Source: Oscillatoriales cyanobacterium SM2_2_1
Lineage (GTDB): Bacteria; Cyanobacteriota; Cyanobacteriia; Pseudanabaenales; Pseudanabaenaceae
Length of the DNA stretch: 40,681 bases
Direction: 5' to 3'
Assembly: GCA_012031145.1 (NCBI GenBank)
Contig: JAAUUH010000014.1
Coordinates: forward strand, 1-40,681
Both the position numbers and the translations under genes were made by a program. Of the stretch, positions 26,670 through 38,256 are shown one piece after another (within the stretch, counting starts at the first letter, position 1; each line of letters opens with the position of its first letter). Under the pieces are notes generated by a model. It saw only the letters and a list, made by a program, of their open reading frames with translations. It searched no databases and was not told where the DNA came from.

Positions 26670-27728
26670 ATGAATGATCCCGAGGTGATCGCCAAAGATT
26701 TATCCCAATTTCGCGACGCTGTCCGAAACGGGTTACCCTATAAACCCCTCTATGTGAAGTGGAAACTAATTTGGGCTTGCAACCTCCGTTGTGCCATGTG
26801 TCGCCACTGGCGGGATGAAGCGGGCTCTCCCCTGTCAACGGCACGAATTTTAGAAGTCATCGACGAGTTAGCCTCCCTCGGCTGTCAAAAAATACACCTC
26901 ACTGGTGGCGAACCGACCCTACGCCCTGATCTTGAGCAACTTTTACAGCGTATGCAAAGCCATGGCATTCGCGCCACCATGACCACCAATGGCACCCTAA
27001 TTTCGCCCCAGCGGGCAGAGTCCCTAGTTTCAGCCGGATTACACAAGGTGAATGTGTCTCTCGACAGCCCGATTCCGGAACTGCATAATTTCCTTCGGGG
27101 GCACTCCTGGGCTTGGCAACACGCTATCGCTGGCATTAGGGCGCTGCGCGCTGTGCTAACCCGCCCGCGATCGCTCCGTCTCAATACCGTGATCAGTGCC
27201 GCCAACTACCGATCCCTTGCCCAACTACCCGATCTAGCCCAACGGCTTGGCATTGACCGATTGCACCTCATCCCCGTAGATCGCCACACCGAGGATCTGC
27301 CTCCCCTCTCCCGCTGGCAGATCCTGCGCTATAACGCCTTTGTCGCGCCAGTCCTAGCCCGAAAGGCGATCGCCGCCCAACTGATCGACCATCCAGCCGC
27401 GGCCTTTCCCTTTGGACGAACATGGCATGATATTAGCCAAAGTATCCAAGGGCACTATGCCCGCACCTACTATGACCACCATCCCTGTTTCGCCCCCTGG
27501 ATCCACGCCCTGATTGATCACCATGGACAGGTTAGTGTTTGTTGCATGACCACACACCAAGTAGTTGTTGGCGATCTCCAGCAACAATCCTTCGTCGACC
27601 TATGGCATGGGGAGCCTTACCGCCAATTGCGCCGCCAGTCCAACCTGCCCCAACTACCCCAGTGTCGCACCTGTGATATGTTCCTAGCTCAAAACCGGGC
27701 GATCGCCCAATTACTCCATACGCCCTAG
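26670..27728 (+). CDS. Radical SAM/SPASM protein
   Basis: 352 residues. C37-x3-C41-x2-C44 (CNLRCAMC) binds the SAM [4Fe-4S] cluster; HLTGGEPTLRPDL is the SAM-contact GGEP motif; TTNGTL follows. The C-terminal part has a SPASM-type auxiliary-cluster domain with C273, C291, C292, C332 and C335 (CFAPW, VCCM, CRTC). SPASM enzymes modify peptides or sugars. Here a glycosyltransferase follows after 7 bp, so a carbohydrate substrate is plausible, but no precursor peptide is seen nearby. It is divergent from the NYN gene. Confidence 0.88.
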   Translation: MNDPEVIAKDLSQFRDAVRNGLPYKPLYVKWKLIWACNLRCAMCRHWRDEAGSPLSTARILEVIDELASLGCQKIHLTGGEPTLRPDLEQLLQRMQSHGIRATMTTNGTLISPQRAESLVSAGLHKVNVSLDSPIPELHNFLRGHSWAWQHAIAGIRALRAVLTRPRSLRLNTVISAANYRSLAQLPDLAQRLGIDRLHLIPVDRHTEDLPPLSRWQILRYNAFVAPVLARKAIAAQLIDHPAAAFPFGRTWHDISQSIQGHYARTYYDHHPCFAPWIHALIDHHGQVSVCCMTTHQVVVGDLQQQSFVDLWHGEPYRQLRRQSNLPQLPQCRTCDMFLAQNRAIAQLLHTP

Positions 27729-27735
27729 CCCGCCC

Positions 27736-28845
27736 ATGCGCATCATCCATCTCTTTGACCACCTCAATCAAGGCAATATGGGCATTCTCAAAACCACCTC
27801 TGCCCTCTCCGTTGCCCTAAAAGAAGCCTACGACATTCCCTCAGAACTGTGGTTCCCTAGGGGGAAGGCGGAGATTGCCCCTCAAGCCCGGGGGCTAGAC
27901 TTGGTTCCCCTCGAACATACCGATCTTGGCTTCCTTAATGCCATCCTCTCCAGACAAGCCATCATTCCCCATACCACCACCGTAATGACCCATGGGTGTT
28001 GGCAACATCCAACCCTCTGGGGACAAGCCCTTAAAAAACGGGGCTGTTACTGGATTTACACGCCCCACGGCATGTTAGAACCTTGGAGCCGGCAGCAAAA
28101 ATGGCTCAAGAAATGGCTTTATTTCCGAGTGATTGAGCAAATACAAGCCGCTAACGCCGACATTATTCGCGCAGTTTCCCGACCTGAGCATCTTAATCTC
28201 CAAAAAAAATTTCCACAAACCACCGTAACCCTGATTCCCTACGGACTAAAATCCGACCCAACACTAGACCGAGCATGGGCTGAAACATTGGATCAGCCTC
28301 GCATCTGCACTATTCTTTTCATGGCGCGCTTGCATCCCAAGAAGGGAATTATGCCACTTATTGAAGGTTGGTGTCGCTCCATACTTTACCAGAACCCCGG
28401 TTATGAACTGGCGATCGCTGGCTTCGACGATGGTGCTCTCCCCTATCTCACCCAAACCCTAAACGCCTTAAGTAATGCTAATATCCGCTATCTTGGCCCC
28501 GTTTTCGGTCAGGAAAAAGCCCAAGTTTTAGCCCAGAGTAGATACTACATCCTACCCTCCCACAGTGAAGGACTACCTACTAGCGTCCTTGAAGCTATGC
28601 AGTGCGGGCTGATCCCCCTGATCAGTGACGGATGTAACCTGCCTGAAGCCATTGACGCTGGCATCGCCCTCCGTTGCAACCCCAACCCCGAGGCGATCGC
28701 CCAAGTTCTCAATAGCCTTCCTTCACTTAGCCCCCATGAGCAGCAACATCGACGCCTCGCCGCCCAAAACTTCGTCGAGACTCACTTTGCTGTCGAGAAA
28801 ACTGCTGCCAGACTGATGCGCCTGATACCTTGCCTTCAAAGTTAG
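27736..28845 (+). CDS. Glycosyltransferase family 4 protein
   Basis: 369 residues with a GT-B fold. The C-terminal lobe shows FMARLHPKKGIMPLIEGW (the nucleotide-sugar entry strand) and the EX7E motif in SEGLPTSVLEAMQCG, typical of GT4. The N-terminal acceptor lobe is less conserved (IIHLFDHLNQGNMG...). Such enzymes build exopolysaccharide or surface glycans. It is probably cotranscribed with the radical SAM gene. Confidence 0.88.
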   Translation: MRIIHLFDHLNQGNMGILKTTSALSVALKEAYDIPSELWFPRGKAEIAPQARGLDLVPLEHTDLGFLNAILSRQAIIPHTTTVMTHGCWQHPTLWGQALKKRGCYWIYTPHGMLEPWSRQQKWLKKWLYFRVIEQIQAANADIIRAVSRPEHLNLQKKFPQTTVTLIPYGLKSDPTLDRAWAETLDQPRICTILFMARLHPKKGIMPLIEGWCRSILYQNPGYELAIAGFDDGALPYLTQTLNALSNANIRYLGPVFGQEKAQVLAQSRYYILPSHSEGLPTSVLEAMQCGLIPLISDGCNLPEAIDAGIALRCNPNPEAIAQVLNSLPSLSPHEQQHRRLAAQNFVETHFAVEKTAARLMRLIPCLQS

Positions 28846-28853
28846 TCCCACCT

Positions 28854-28883
28854 AAAAAAGCTGCTCTCTTTTGAGAGCAGCTT
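28854..28883 (-). terminator. Rho-independent terminator of the str operon
   Basis: Perfect 11-bp stem AAGCTGCTCTC/GAGAGCAGCTT with a 4-base loop. On the minus strand it is followed by TTTTTTAGG, so it ends tufA transcription. It sits 46 bp beyond the tufA stop and also separates it from the converging glycosyltransferase. Confidence 0.85.
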
Positions 28884-28929
28884 GCGAGTAACTAAAGAAG
28901 GGCACACGCCAAGAAAATATTGGTCGCAG

Positions 28930-30162
28930 CTACTTCAGAATCTTGGTCACAACACCCGAACCAACCGTACGTCCACCTTCACGAATGGCGAAACGCATCT
29001 CATTTTCAATAGCGATCGGGTTGATTAACTCCACAGTCATCTTAACGCGATCACCGGGCATGACCATTTCCGCTTCGCTACCATCGTCAGCCGTAAAGGT
29101 CACAATGGTACCTGTCACATCCGTAGTCCGAACATAAAATTGCGGACGATAGCCTGGAAAGAAGGGCGTCTTTCGTCCGCCTTCCTTCTCAGTCAGGATG
29201 TATACCTGGGCCTCAAACTCCGTGTGAGGCGTGATGCTCCCTGGCTTAGCCAAGACCATTCCCCGTTCCACATCGGCTTTCTGAATCCCACGAAGAAGAA
29301 GACCAGCATTATCACCTGCCATTCCCTCGTCAAGGCTCTTTTTGAACATTTCAATCCCAGTCACTGTGGTATTGCGGGTATCACGAATTCCTACCAATTC
29401 CACAATGTCCCCAACCTTGACGACACCCCGCTCAATCCGCCCCGTTGCCACGGTGCCGCGTCCAGTAATAGAGAACACATCCTCCACTGCCATCAAAAAT
29501 GGCTTATCAACAGCGCGTTCGGGGGTAGGGATGTACTTGTCAACGTTGTCCATCAAGTCATAGATCTTATCGACCCAAGGGTTATCCCCGCGCTTTGTGG
29601 TCGGGCTTGCACTCATTGTCTCAACTGCTTTTAATGCCGAACCAAGCACGATGGGAATACTGTCCCCATCAAAATCATAGGAGGAGAGCAGTTCGCGGAC
29701 TTCCAGCTCTACCAGCTCGACTAATTCCTCTTCCCCTTCCATTTGGTCAGCTTTGTTCAAAAAGACCACCAGATTGGGAACCCCGACCTGACGTGCCAGA
29801 AGAATGTGCTCTCGAGTCTGTGGTTCGGGACCGTCGGCTGCGGAGACCAACAGTATCGCACCATCCATTTGAGCAGCACCGGTAATCATGTTTTTCACAT
29901 AGTCAGCGTGGCCTGGGCAGTCAACGTGAGCATAGTGACGATTTTCAGTCTCATATTCCACATGTGCGGTGTTGATGGTGATCCCACGAGCTTTCTCTTC
30001 GGGAGCAGCATCAATGTCTTCATACTTCTTAGCAGCAGCATTGCCAATTGCAGCCAGTGTCATAGTAATTGCCGCCGTGAGTGTCGTCTTACCGTGGTCA
30101 ACGTGACCAATAGTACCGATATTGACGTGGGGCTTCTTTCGTTCAAACTTTGCGCGTGCCAT
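28930..30162 (-). CDS. tufA: Translation elongation factor Tu
   Basis: 410 residues from ATG 30162 ([20 protein letters not shown]), the normal cyanobacterial start. Delivers aminoacyl-tRNA to the ribosome. G1 [10 protein letters not shown]3 [13 protein letters not shown]4 NKAD, and the domain 2 and 3 sequences ([34 protein letters not shown]) are all present. It lies 34 bp after fusA. The residues in front of this ATG (to 30327) fall in the fusA end and are not coding in this frame. Confidence 0.98.
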   Translation of the reverse strand: MARAKFERKKPHVNIGTIGHVDHGKTTLTAAITMTLAAIGNAAAKKYEDIDAAPEEKARGITINTAHVEYETENRHYAHVDCPGHADYVKNMITGAAQMDGAILLVSAADGPEPQTREHILLARQVGVPNLVVFLNKADQMEGEEELVELVELEVRELLSSYDFDGDSIPIVLGSALKAVETMSASPTTKRGDNPWVDKIYDLMDNVDKYIPTPERAVDKPFLMAVEDVFSITGRGTVATGRIERGVVKVGDIVELVGIRDTRNTTVTGIEMFKKSLDEGMAGDNAGLLLRGIQKADVERGMVLAKPGSITPHTEFEAQVYILTEKEGGRKTPFFPGYRPQFYVRTTDVTGTIVTFTADDGSEAEMVMPGDRVKMTVELINPIAIENEMRFAIREGGRTVGSGVVTKILK

Positions 30163-30196
30163 TGACGTTTTTTCCTTAACTTCCTCTATAGAATAA

Positions 30197-32278
30197 TTAC
30201 TCTTTTGCTTTGCTCTTAGCAATAATGGTCTCAGCGACGCTCCGTGGAACTTCCTCGTAGTGGCTAAACTCCATCGAGAAGATGCCTCGCCCCTGGGTTT
30301 TGGAACGAATATCGGTTGCATAACCAAACATGCTGGCTAAGGGAACCTTGGAGGTCACCTTGGCAATCCCATTTTCCGATCCCATTCCCTCGATCTGACC
30401 GCGGCGGGAATTAAGATCCCCGATGACGTCGCCCAGAAAATCTTCAGGAACTTCAACCTCAACTTTCATCACTGGCTCAAGCAAAACTGGATTTGCCTTC
30501 ATCACAGCCTCCTTAATAGCCATAGAACCGGCAATCTTAAAGGCCATTTCCGAAGAGTCAACATCGTGGTAAGAGCCATCGACCATGGTTGCCTTAAGGT
30601 CAATCACAGGATAGCCAGCAAGGATTCCAGATTCACAAGCCTCTTTCATTCCCTGCTCTGCCGGCCCAATGTACTCCCTTGGTACCACGCCACCGACAAT
30701 CTTGGAAACAAACTCAAAACCTGTACCAACTTCGGTAGGCTCTAGTTCAATCACCACATGACCATACTGCCCCTTCCCACCGCTTTGACGAATGAATTTG
30801 CCCTCAGCACGGACCGGCTTACGGACAGTCTCGCGGTAGGCCACTTGAGGAGCACCGACGTTCGCTTCGACCTTAAACTCGCGCAACATTCGATCCACCA
30901 AAATTTCTAGGTGGAGCTCACCCATTCCAGAAATTACAGTTTGGTTGGTTTCCGGATCTACCATGACCCGGAAGGTTGGATCCTCTTCAGAAAGTGACTG
31001 AAGAGCTTTAGAAAGCTTTTCCATATCCTGCTTAGTCTTAGGCTCGACCGCAACAGAAATCACTGGCTCAGGAATGAAAAGCGACTCAAGGATGACTGGA
31101 GCAGCCTCCTCACATAGGGTATCCCCGGTAAACGTATCTTTCAAACCTAGGACAGCACCGAGATCACCTGCACGCAGCTCATCTACTTCAATCCGTTCGT
31201 CCGCCTTGAGCACAATCAGGCGAGAAATACGCTCTTTCTTACCTTTGCTAGCGTTGTACGCATAAGAACCTTTTTGCAGCACTCCAGAATAAACGCGGAC
31301 AAAAGTCAAACGTCCGTAAGGATCAGCCATAATCTTGAAGGCTAGGGCAGACAGAGGTTTCTGGTCATCAGCATCGCGGGTAGTCTGTTCGCCGTTGGGT
31401 AGAGTTCCTTGAATAGCAGCAATGTCAATTGGGGCCGGCAGGTAGTCTACAACAGCATCAAGAAGCAATTGAATACCCTTGTTCTTGAAAGAGGAACCAC
31501 AAATCATAGGCACCATGGCACCAGAAATTGTGGCGGCACGAATTACTTTACGAATTTCATCAACTGTAAAATCTTCCCCTTCATTCTCAAGGTATCGCTC
31601 CATTAATGTATCATCACTTTCAGCCACGGCTTCGAGAAGCTTACGACGATACTCCTGAGCAGTCTCCAGTACATCCTCAGGGATTTCCTCATCACGGATA
31701 TCTTTCCCAAGGTCATCGTAATAGATGTAAGCACGCATAGCGACAAGATCGACAATGCCTCGTAGCTCAGACTCGCTACCAACCGGAATTTGAATGGGCA
31801 CCGCATTGGTGCGAAGGCGATCACGGGCTTGATTGTAAACCTTGAAGAAATTTGCCCCAGTGCGATCCATCTTGTTGATGTAAATAATGCGAGGAACGCG
31901 ATAACGATCAGCTTGGCGCCATACTGTCTCCGTCTGGGGCTGAACACCACCAACGGAGCACAAAACAGTAATCACACCATCGAGCACTCGCATTGAGCGC
32001 TCAACCTCGATAGTGAAATCCACGTGTCCAGGAGTATCTATGATATTGATCTTGTGATCTTTCCAACTAGTAGTGATGGCCGCTGCCGTAATGGTAATCC
32101 CGCGTTCCCGCTCCTGAGCCATCCAATCGGTGACAGCAGTACCTTCGTGCACCTCACCCATTTTGTGGACAACGCCAGAGTAGAACAGGATTCGCTCAGT
32201 GGTGGTGGTTTTACCAGCATCAATGTGAGCGGCGATCCCGATATTTCGGACTCTGTCTAGGGGTATGGTTCTGGGCAC
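30197..32278 (-). CDS. fusA: Translation elongation factor G
   Basis: 693 residues from a GTG start. It drives translocation. [15 protein letters not shown] is the P-loop, [16 protein letters not shown] the G3 motif, and NKMDRTGA the G4 motif. Domain IV has GGKGQYGHV, and the C-terminal domain ends with SNYEEVPRS-like ...[14 protein letters not shown]. It is third in the str operon. One gene only is seen in this window. Confidence 0.98.
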   Translation of the reverse strand: MPRTIPLDRVRNIGIAAHIDAGKTTTTERILFYSGVVHKMGEVHEGTAVTDWMAQERERGITITAAAITTSWKDHKINIIDTPGHVDFTIEVERSMRVLDGVITVLCSVGGVQPQTETVWRQADRYRVPRIIYINKMDRTGANFFKVYNQARDRLRTNAVPIQIPVGSESELRGIVDLVAMRAYIYYDDLGKDIRDEEIPEDVLETAQEYRRKLLEAVAESDDTLMERYLENEGEDFTVDEIRKVIRAATISGAMVPMICGSSFKNKGIQLLLDAVVDYLPAPIDIAAIQGTLPNGEQTTRDADDQKPLSALAFKIMADPYGRLTFVRVYSGVLQKGSYAYNASKGKKERISRLIVLKADERIEVDELRAGDLGAVLGLKDTFTGDTLCEEAAPVILESLFIPEPVISVAVEPKTKQDMEKLSKALQSLSEEDPTFRVMVDPETNQTVISGMGELHLEILVDRMLREFKVEANVGAPQVAYRETVRKPVRAEGKFIRQSGGKGQYGHVVIELEPTEVGTGFEFVSKIVGGVVPREYIGPAEQGMKEACESGILAGYPVIDLKATMVDGSYHDVDSSEMAFKIAGSMAIKEAVMKANPVLLEPVMKVEVEVPEDFLGDVIGDLNSRRGQIEGMGSENGIAKVTSKVPLASMFGYATDIRSKTQGRGIFSMEFSHYEEVPRSVAETIIAKSKAKE

Positions 32279-32371
32279 AATCGTTTCCTCGCAAAAGTGA
32301 AGAATTTAATTAACTATTAACATTAGCATAGGGCTGTCGCAGGTAGGACAGAGAACATACTTACGGAGAGC

Positions 32372-32842
32372 CTAGTAACGGTAGTGAGCAAAGGCCTTGT
32401 TTGCTTCTGCCATTTTATGGGTCTCTTCTCGCTTGCGAATTGTAGATCCGGTCTCGTTAGAAGCATCAATAAGCTCGTTTGCAAGGCGTCCAGCCATGGT
32501 TCGCCCAGGACGGCTTCGGGAGTATTGCACAAGCCAGCGCATAGCTAGGGCAACGCCGCGATCGCCACGAACTTCCATGGGGACTTGGTAAGTAGCACCA
32601 CCAACGCGCCGAGCTTTTACCTCCACGAGAGGGGTCGCATTGCGAATCGCACGGTCAAACACCTCCATTGGTGGATTTCCAGTACGTTGACCTACGGTTT
32701 CAAGGGCTTCGTACACTATTCGACTGGCTAGGGAGAGCTTACCGCTGAGCATTAACCGTCGGATGAGCATGTTAACAAGTCGACTGTTGTATACAGAATC
32801 AGGAGGAGTTTCCCTTTTTGGGGCGCGAGTTCTGCGGGACAT
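32372..32842 (-). CDS. rpsG: Small ribosomal subunit protein uS7
   Basis: 156 residues, the full bacterial length. It nucleates assembly of the 30S head. [23 protein letters not shown] at the N-terminus and [33 protein letters not shown] in the middle are the family signature. Second gene of the str operon. Confidence 0.98.
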   Translation of the reverse strand: MSRRTRAPKRETPPDSVYNSRLVNMLIRRLMLSGKLSLASRIVYEALETVGQRTGNPPMEVFDRAIRNATPLVEVKARRVGGATYQVPMEVRGDRGVALAMRWLVQYSRSRPGRTMAGRLANELIDASNETGSTIRKREETHKMAEANKAFAHYRY

Positions 32843-32906
32843 AGGAGTAATTGCTGTCTTTTGGAAATTTGGATGATCTTAACGACTAGAGGTAGTGATT
32901 TTGACC

Positions 32907-33314
32907 TTAGCGCTTTTTACCGGCGGGAGCTGCGGCTTGACCGGGCTTTGGCCTCTTTGCACCATACTTAGAGCGTCCTTGCTTTCGATCTTTCACCCCA
33001 GCCGTATCCAAGGTGCCACGAATGATGTGATATCGCACACCCGGTAGATCTTTGACCCGACCACCGCGAATCATAACTACAGAATGCTCTTGGAGGTTGT
33101 GTCCAATTCCGGGGATGTAGGCGGTAACTTCAAATCCAGAGGTCAAACGCACGCGCGCTACTTTACGCAGAGCCGAGTTAGGTTTTTTGGGGGTGGTTGT
33201 GTAAACCCGCGTACATACACCACGTCGTTGAGGACAGTTTTTGAGTGCGGGTGATTTGGTCTTTTGAGTTAGGCTCTGACGTTCGCTACGAATGAGTTGC
33301 TGGATGGTGGGCAT
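32907..33314 (-). CDS. rpsL: Small ribosomal subunit protein uS12
   Basis: 135 residues from ATG 33314 ([13 protein letters not shown]). The decoding-centre loops [17 protein letters not shown] and the [24 protein letters not shown] segment are intact. The lysine that can mutate to streptomycin resistance is present in TPKKPNS. First gene of the operon; a 5' extension to 33392 does not match the family. Confidence 0.98.
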   Translation of the reverse strand: MPTIQQLIRSERQSLTQKTKSPALKNCPQRRGVCTRVYTTTPKKPNSALRKVARVRLTSGFEVTAYIPGIGHNLQEHSVVMIRGGRVKDLPGVRYHIIRGTLDTAGVKDRKQGRSKYGAKRPKPGQAAAPAGKKR

Positions 33315-33460
33315 ATTACGTTGGAGAGTGGACTTGTAAGATTGAGCCGGTTCAGCGAAATATTGAACTTTTGCCGATAAAATTCGGATCAAATCACCTA
33401 AAAACTACTTAGGCTACTTTTAGGTTAACCCTGACCTGTATTTCATCAAAAATTTATCAT

Positions 33461-33496
33461 TTGATAAAAATGTGCAATTTTTGATGAAAATGTGCA
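33461..33496. repeat. 20-bp repeat pair, possible transposon-end remnant
   Basis: TTGATAAAAATGTGCA (33461-33476) and TTGATGAAAATGTGCA (33481-33496) are spaced exactly 20 bp, the same period and the same ATGTGCA ending as the 19022-19080 array. An inverted copy of the TTTTTGATGAAA part lies at 33442-33453. No transposase gene is adjacent. Confidence 0.55.
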
Positions 33497-33678
33497 GTTA
33501 GAGTCAACGGTCAATGACTATAACAAAAAGTAGTTCCGGCCGTCAATGTATTGCCAAGAAGTTGCCTTTCGTGGCGGCAAAACGCTCTTGGGGTTCCTTC
33601 GATATTTGATTTCTACTCAGCCAGCTTGCGATGGAGAGGTCGGCACTGTCTGCGAGGAAGAACACGGTCATACAATTT

Positions 33679-33707
33679 AAAGACCCCTAGATGACCTAGG
33701 AGTCTTT
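33679..33707 (-). terminator. Candidate terminator of hli
   Basis: AAAGACCCCTAG (33679-33690) pairs with CTAGGAGTCTTT (33696-33707) around a 5-base loop, a 12-bp stem with one mismatch or wobble. It lies 53 bp after the hli stop. The U-tract on the minus strand is short, so strength is uncertain. Confidence 0.5.
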
Positions 33708-33759
33708 AGCGGTGACAAAAGCTATGAAGAAAGCGACTCAGGAAAAGTAAGCTTCGAGA

Positions 33760-33912
33760 CTAGATTAGACCCCAGAAATGAAGCACGCCTTGACCACTGA
33801 TCAGCTCGACGGTGATCGCCGCTACAAATCCAATCATTGCCAAACGGCCATTCCAGTTTTCAGCGCCAGCGGTGAATCCCCAAGACCAAACGTTACGATT
33901 TTCGCCTTCCAT
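33760..33912 (-). CDS. hli: High-light-inducible protein (HLIP/SCP)
   Basis: 50 residues, one transmembrane helix. It carries the chlorophyll-binding ExxNGRxAMxGF motif (E18 in [13 protein letters not shown], residues 17-29), preceded by WSWGFTAG and followed by [14 protein letters not shown], the full pattern of cyanobacterial HLIPs. These proteins bind pigments in thylakoid membranes and protect photosystem II during high light. It reads leftwards, divergent from the helical-repeat gene, with about 130 bp between them. Confidence 0.9.
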   Translation of the reverse strand: MEGENRNVWSWGFTAGAENWNGRLAMIGFVAAITVELISGQGVLHFWGLI

Positions 33913-34041
33913 GACGGTTACCTTTGTAAAAACTACGGTGACATTACGGAATGTAACAGAGTCTTGGGAATTATTGCAATGTTTCTTTAAGTTTCCCTCT
34001 TTGGATAGACTTGCGGGGATGAGTCTTTGGGGCTGACGGGT

Positions 34042-35427
34042 ATGGATGGGCTGCGACGTTGGTGGATCAGTGGGCTGTTGATTGGAGTGGCGGTGGGAAT
34101 CTGGCTTGGGGCGCCAGAAATTGCCGAGGCTGCTTCTTTTCAGGGTATTCCGTTGCAGTGCTACGTAGATTTGGCAGAGCAGGAGAATGGTAATAACGAG
34201 GGGCAGGCCTTTGCCTTGTTGCAGCTTGGGGATCGTTATGAAGCGGCGGCGGAGCGGGATCGGGCGATCGCCCTTTTGGGTCGAGCGGCGGACATTGGAG
34301 CCAAAATTGAACGGGAGGGAATTCGGGCGCTGGTGTTATTGGAGTCTGGCAAGCGCTTAGCAGCGGCAGGTGAGCAACGACGGGCGGCAGTGATCTTTGA
34401 CCGCGTCTTGGCAGTGGTGCGGGAGTTCAAAGCGCCGCAGGAGCGGATGTTTGCTTTGATTCAGGTGTCCCAGGGATTTCACCAAGCGAATTTGGATAGC
34501 CGGGCAGGGAAGCTGTTGACCCAAGTTTTTAATGAGGCCAGAACATTGCCGGATGCTTACACGAGGGCGCGAGCCTACACGGCGATCGCGGCTGGATTTA
34601 GTGAGATTGGCGAACCCTACCGCTTCCGACAGTCCCAAACCTTGGCAGCCCAGAATAGCCTAGAGGTTCAGGATCTGGCCCAGAGGGCACGGACGTTTGC
34701 GGAATTAGCAGGAACGTTTGTGATCGCTCGGGAGCATGAGTTGGCGATCGAGACGTTGAGCCAAGCCTTTCGCGATGCTGGGGATGCTCAAGAGAAAGCC
34801 GCCATTCAGAAGCAATTTGAGCCGTTGGCGTTTTCTTTTATTGCCAGCAAGTACGTGGAGCAAGAGGACTATGACCGGGCCCTAGAGGTGGTCAGTAATA
34901 TTCCGGCAACCTCTCCGGAGAAGGCGATAGCATTGCTGGCGATTGCTAAAAAATTAACCAAGCTAGCTCCTGAACGGGCGATCGCGGTTTTGGATCAGAG
35001 CTTGGAGACGCTTTTGGGTTTGACAAACTCCTTAGATAAGGTACTGACCATGAACGAGGTGGCCGAGACTTATCACCGCGCTGACTTGACGCGGAGTGGG
35101 GAGCGAACCCTTGATCAGGCAACTGAGGTCGCCAATAGTCTGGCAGAGCCCCTTGAGCAAATCGCAGCCCTAAATGTGTTGGCCCAAGGATATTTGGACG
35201 TGGGGGCAACCTCTGAGCGGGTGTTGCCCGTAGTGACCCAGAGTGAAGCACTGGTGAATAGCTTGGAGAATGAAGTCCAACGCGATCGCCTCCGGGCAGA
35301 CATGGTGACCCTTTACTGGGGGATGGGACTACCCGATGGGGCGCGGGAGCGAGTGAGTGCCCTATCCAACGAGTCGGAACGGGCCCAGTTGACAACGCTC
35401 CTCGACTGTGCGACGCAAAAATCCTGA
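34042..35427 (+). CDS. Exported helical-repeat (TPR-like) protein
   Basis: 461 residues from ATG 34042. An N-terminal Sec signal or anchor ([19 protein letters not shown]) ends near AEAASFQ. The rest is a run of about 35-residue helical hairpins with A-x2-L-x2-L-G spacing ([59 protein letters not shown]), i.e. TPR/Sel1-like units suited to protein binding. Function is unknown. A TTG at 34027 is an alternative start. No obvious neighbour in the same operon; groL follows after 157 bp with its own control. Confidence 0.78.
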   Translation: MDGLRRWWISGLLIGVAVGIWLGAPEIAEAASFQGIPLQCYVDLAEQENGNNEGQAFALLQLGDRYEAAAERDRAIALLGRAADIGAKIEREGIRALVLLESGKRLAAAGEQRRAAVIFDRVLAVVREFKAPQERMFALIQVSQGFHQANLDSRAGKLLTQVFNEARTLPDAYTRARAYTAIAAGFSEIGEPYRFRQSQTLAAQNSLEVQDLAQRARTFAELAGTFVIAREHELAIETLSQAFRDAGDAQEKAAIQKQFEPLAFSFIASKYVEQEDYDRALEVVSNIPATSPEKAIALLAIAKKLTKLAPERAIAVLDQSLETLLGLTNSLDKVLTMNEVAETYHRADLTRSGERTLDQATEVANSLAEPLEQIAALNVLAQGYLDVGATSERVLPVVTQSEALVNSLENEVQRDRLRADMVTLYWGMGLPDGARERVSALSNESERAQLTTLLDCATQKS

Positions 35428-35508
35428 GCGGCCAATCTGCGTTTTTTGCGGGAGGGTACGGTAAGCCGATCTCACCCAGCTTCGGTTGTCTAACTTAGAT
35501 GCGATATA

Positions 35509-35535
35509 TTGGCACTCAGCGTCTTAGAGTGCTAG
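35509..35535 (+). promoter_or_regulatory. CIRCE element (HrcA operator) of groL
   Basis: TTGGCACTC-N9-GAGTGCTAG, one base off the canonical TTAGCACTC-N9-GAGTGCTAA on each arm. It lies 49 bp before the groL ATG and overlaps a TATATT (-10-like) box at 35505-35510. HrcA binding there would block transcription, as in other cyanobacterial groE genes. Confidence 0.88.
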
Positions 35536-35572
35536 TCCACTATCCAAAACTCACGCTAGACCTTCTATTTAG

Positions 35573-37225
<1,653 letters not shown>

Positions 37226-37257
37226 GTCGCTCCCGTTGGCTTTGATCTATCCCTAGC

Positions 37258-37294
37258 AATGCACCCTCGACTACGGTTGGGGGTGTATTGTTTT
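37258..37294 (+). terminator. Rho-independent terminator of groL
   Basis: AATGCACCC (37258-37266) pairs with GGGTGTATT (37281-37289) with one G-T wobble, followed by GTTTT. It starts 33 bp after the groL stop and ends before the bcp leader. Confidence 0.6.
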
Positions 37295-37371
37295 GGGGAC
37301 GTCAAAACGTACAATACCTCTATCGGATTGAGCTCTTTGCGCTAACCCAAATTCTACTTAAGGATCAAATC

Positions 37372-37821
37372 ATGGCACTGGCAGTCGGCGATCGCGCTCC
37401 CAACTTCACCACTCAAGACACCCAAGGCAACTCGATTTCGTTGACCGATTTTGCCGGGAAAACTGTGATTCTGTACTTTTATCCTAAGGACGATACTCCC
37501 GGATGCACTAAGGAGTCCTGTAGCTTTCGCGATCGCTATGATGCCTACCGGGAGAAGGATCTAATCGTTCTTGGTGTCAGCGCCGATGATGTGACTGCCC
37601 ACCAGCAGTTTAGTCAGAAATTTAACCTACCGTTTCCCCTGCTTGCCGATATCGATGGCAGCATCATCCGGGCCTATGGAGTGCAACGTCCTGGCTATGA
37701 TCAACCCTTTGCCAGCCGCGTAACCTATGTCATCAATGGCGCTGGGGAGATCATACGCGTCTATGAGTCGGTTCAGACCGAGACCCACGCTACCGATATT
37801 CTGGTCGACCTGGGGTTATGA
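37372..37821 (+). CDS. bcp: Thiol peroxidase Bcp/PrxQ
   Basis: 149 residues from ATG 37372. Reduces H2O2 and organic peroxides with thioredoxin. The peroxidatic C45 (DDTPGCTKESC) and resolving C50, five residues on, mark the PrxQ/Bcp subfamily with an intra-subunit disulfide. The stop TGA is followed at once by the menI ATG, so the two are translated from one message. Confidence 0.95.
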   Translation: MALAVGDRAPNFTTQDTQGNSISLTDFAGKTVILYFYPKDDTPGCTKESCSFRDRYDAYREKDLIVLGVSADDVTAHQQFSQKFNLPFPLLADIDGSIIRAYGVQRPGYDQPFASRVTYVINGAGEIIRVYESVQTETHATDILVDLGL

Positions 37822-38256
37822 ATGTGGTTCTCCTACGAACGGGTGGTACTACTCGGCGACACGGACGCGGCCGGCGTGATGTACTTTACACAGCTACTCT
37901 CCATCTGCCACGAGGCCTACGAGCATTCACTCCTAGCAGTTGGGGTCAACTTGTACCAGTACTACCGCCACCCCCAGTGGGCTCTGCCCGTCGTCCACGC
38001 CCGCGCGGATTACAAGAAACCGCTTTTTGCCGGCGATCACCTGAGGGTTCAACTTCTCGCCGAAGGCGTTTGCCCCACTGCCGTCCAGTTTGCCATTCAC
38101 TACGATCTGTGGTGCTGTAACGCACTCGTAGCCACAGCCACAACCCGTCACGTCTGCATAGATGTCCAGACCCGCCGTCGTCGTCCGCTGCCAGAGGAGC
38201 TAGGGCCGTGGCTGGCACTGGGGACAAAAATGGGTGGAACGCCCCCCCACCCGTAA
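37822..38256 (+). CDS. menI: 1,4-dihydroxy-2-naphthoyl-CoA hydrolase (hot-dog thioesterase)
   Basis: 144 residues of the 4-hydroxybenzoyl-CoA thioesterase fold. D15 in GDTDAAGVMYF is the expected catalytic acid, and the histidine and tyrosine pattern (ICHEAYEHSL) fits the DHNA-CoA hydrolase of cyanobacteria (slr0204 type), which works in phylloquinone synthesis. It begins directly after bcp. Its last 57 bp overlap the mutM 3' end on the other strand. Confidence 0.82.
   Translation: MWFSYERVVLLGDTDAAGVMYFTQLLSICHEAYEHSLLAVGVNLYQYYRHPQWALPVVHARADYKKPLFAGDHLRVQLLAEGVCPTAVQFAIHYDLWCCNALVATATTRHVCIDVQTRRRRPLPEELGPWLALGTKMGGTPPHP

Larger units (their letters stand above)
33315..33759. other. Intergenic region upstream of the str operon
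   Basis: 445 bp that should include the rpsL promoter on the minus strand, though none stands out by eye. It contains the repeat array at 33461-33496 and an imperfect hairpin at about 33553-33592 (CCAAGA...TCTTGG with TTGCC/GGCAA inside). A lone AATGACTATA at 33513-33522 matches the end of the miniature elements at 14.9-15.2 kb. Confidence 0.4.

Noticed and set aside
30197-32278. Plus-strand frames inside fusA and tufA
   Set aside because: They are shadows of strongly biased coding sequence on the other strand and resemble no protein.
33778-34036. Plus-strand frames opposite hli
   Set aside because: The minus strand carries a clear HLIP motif, and the plus-strand frames have no similarity or ribosome-binding site.
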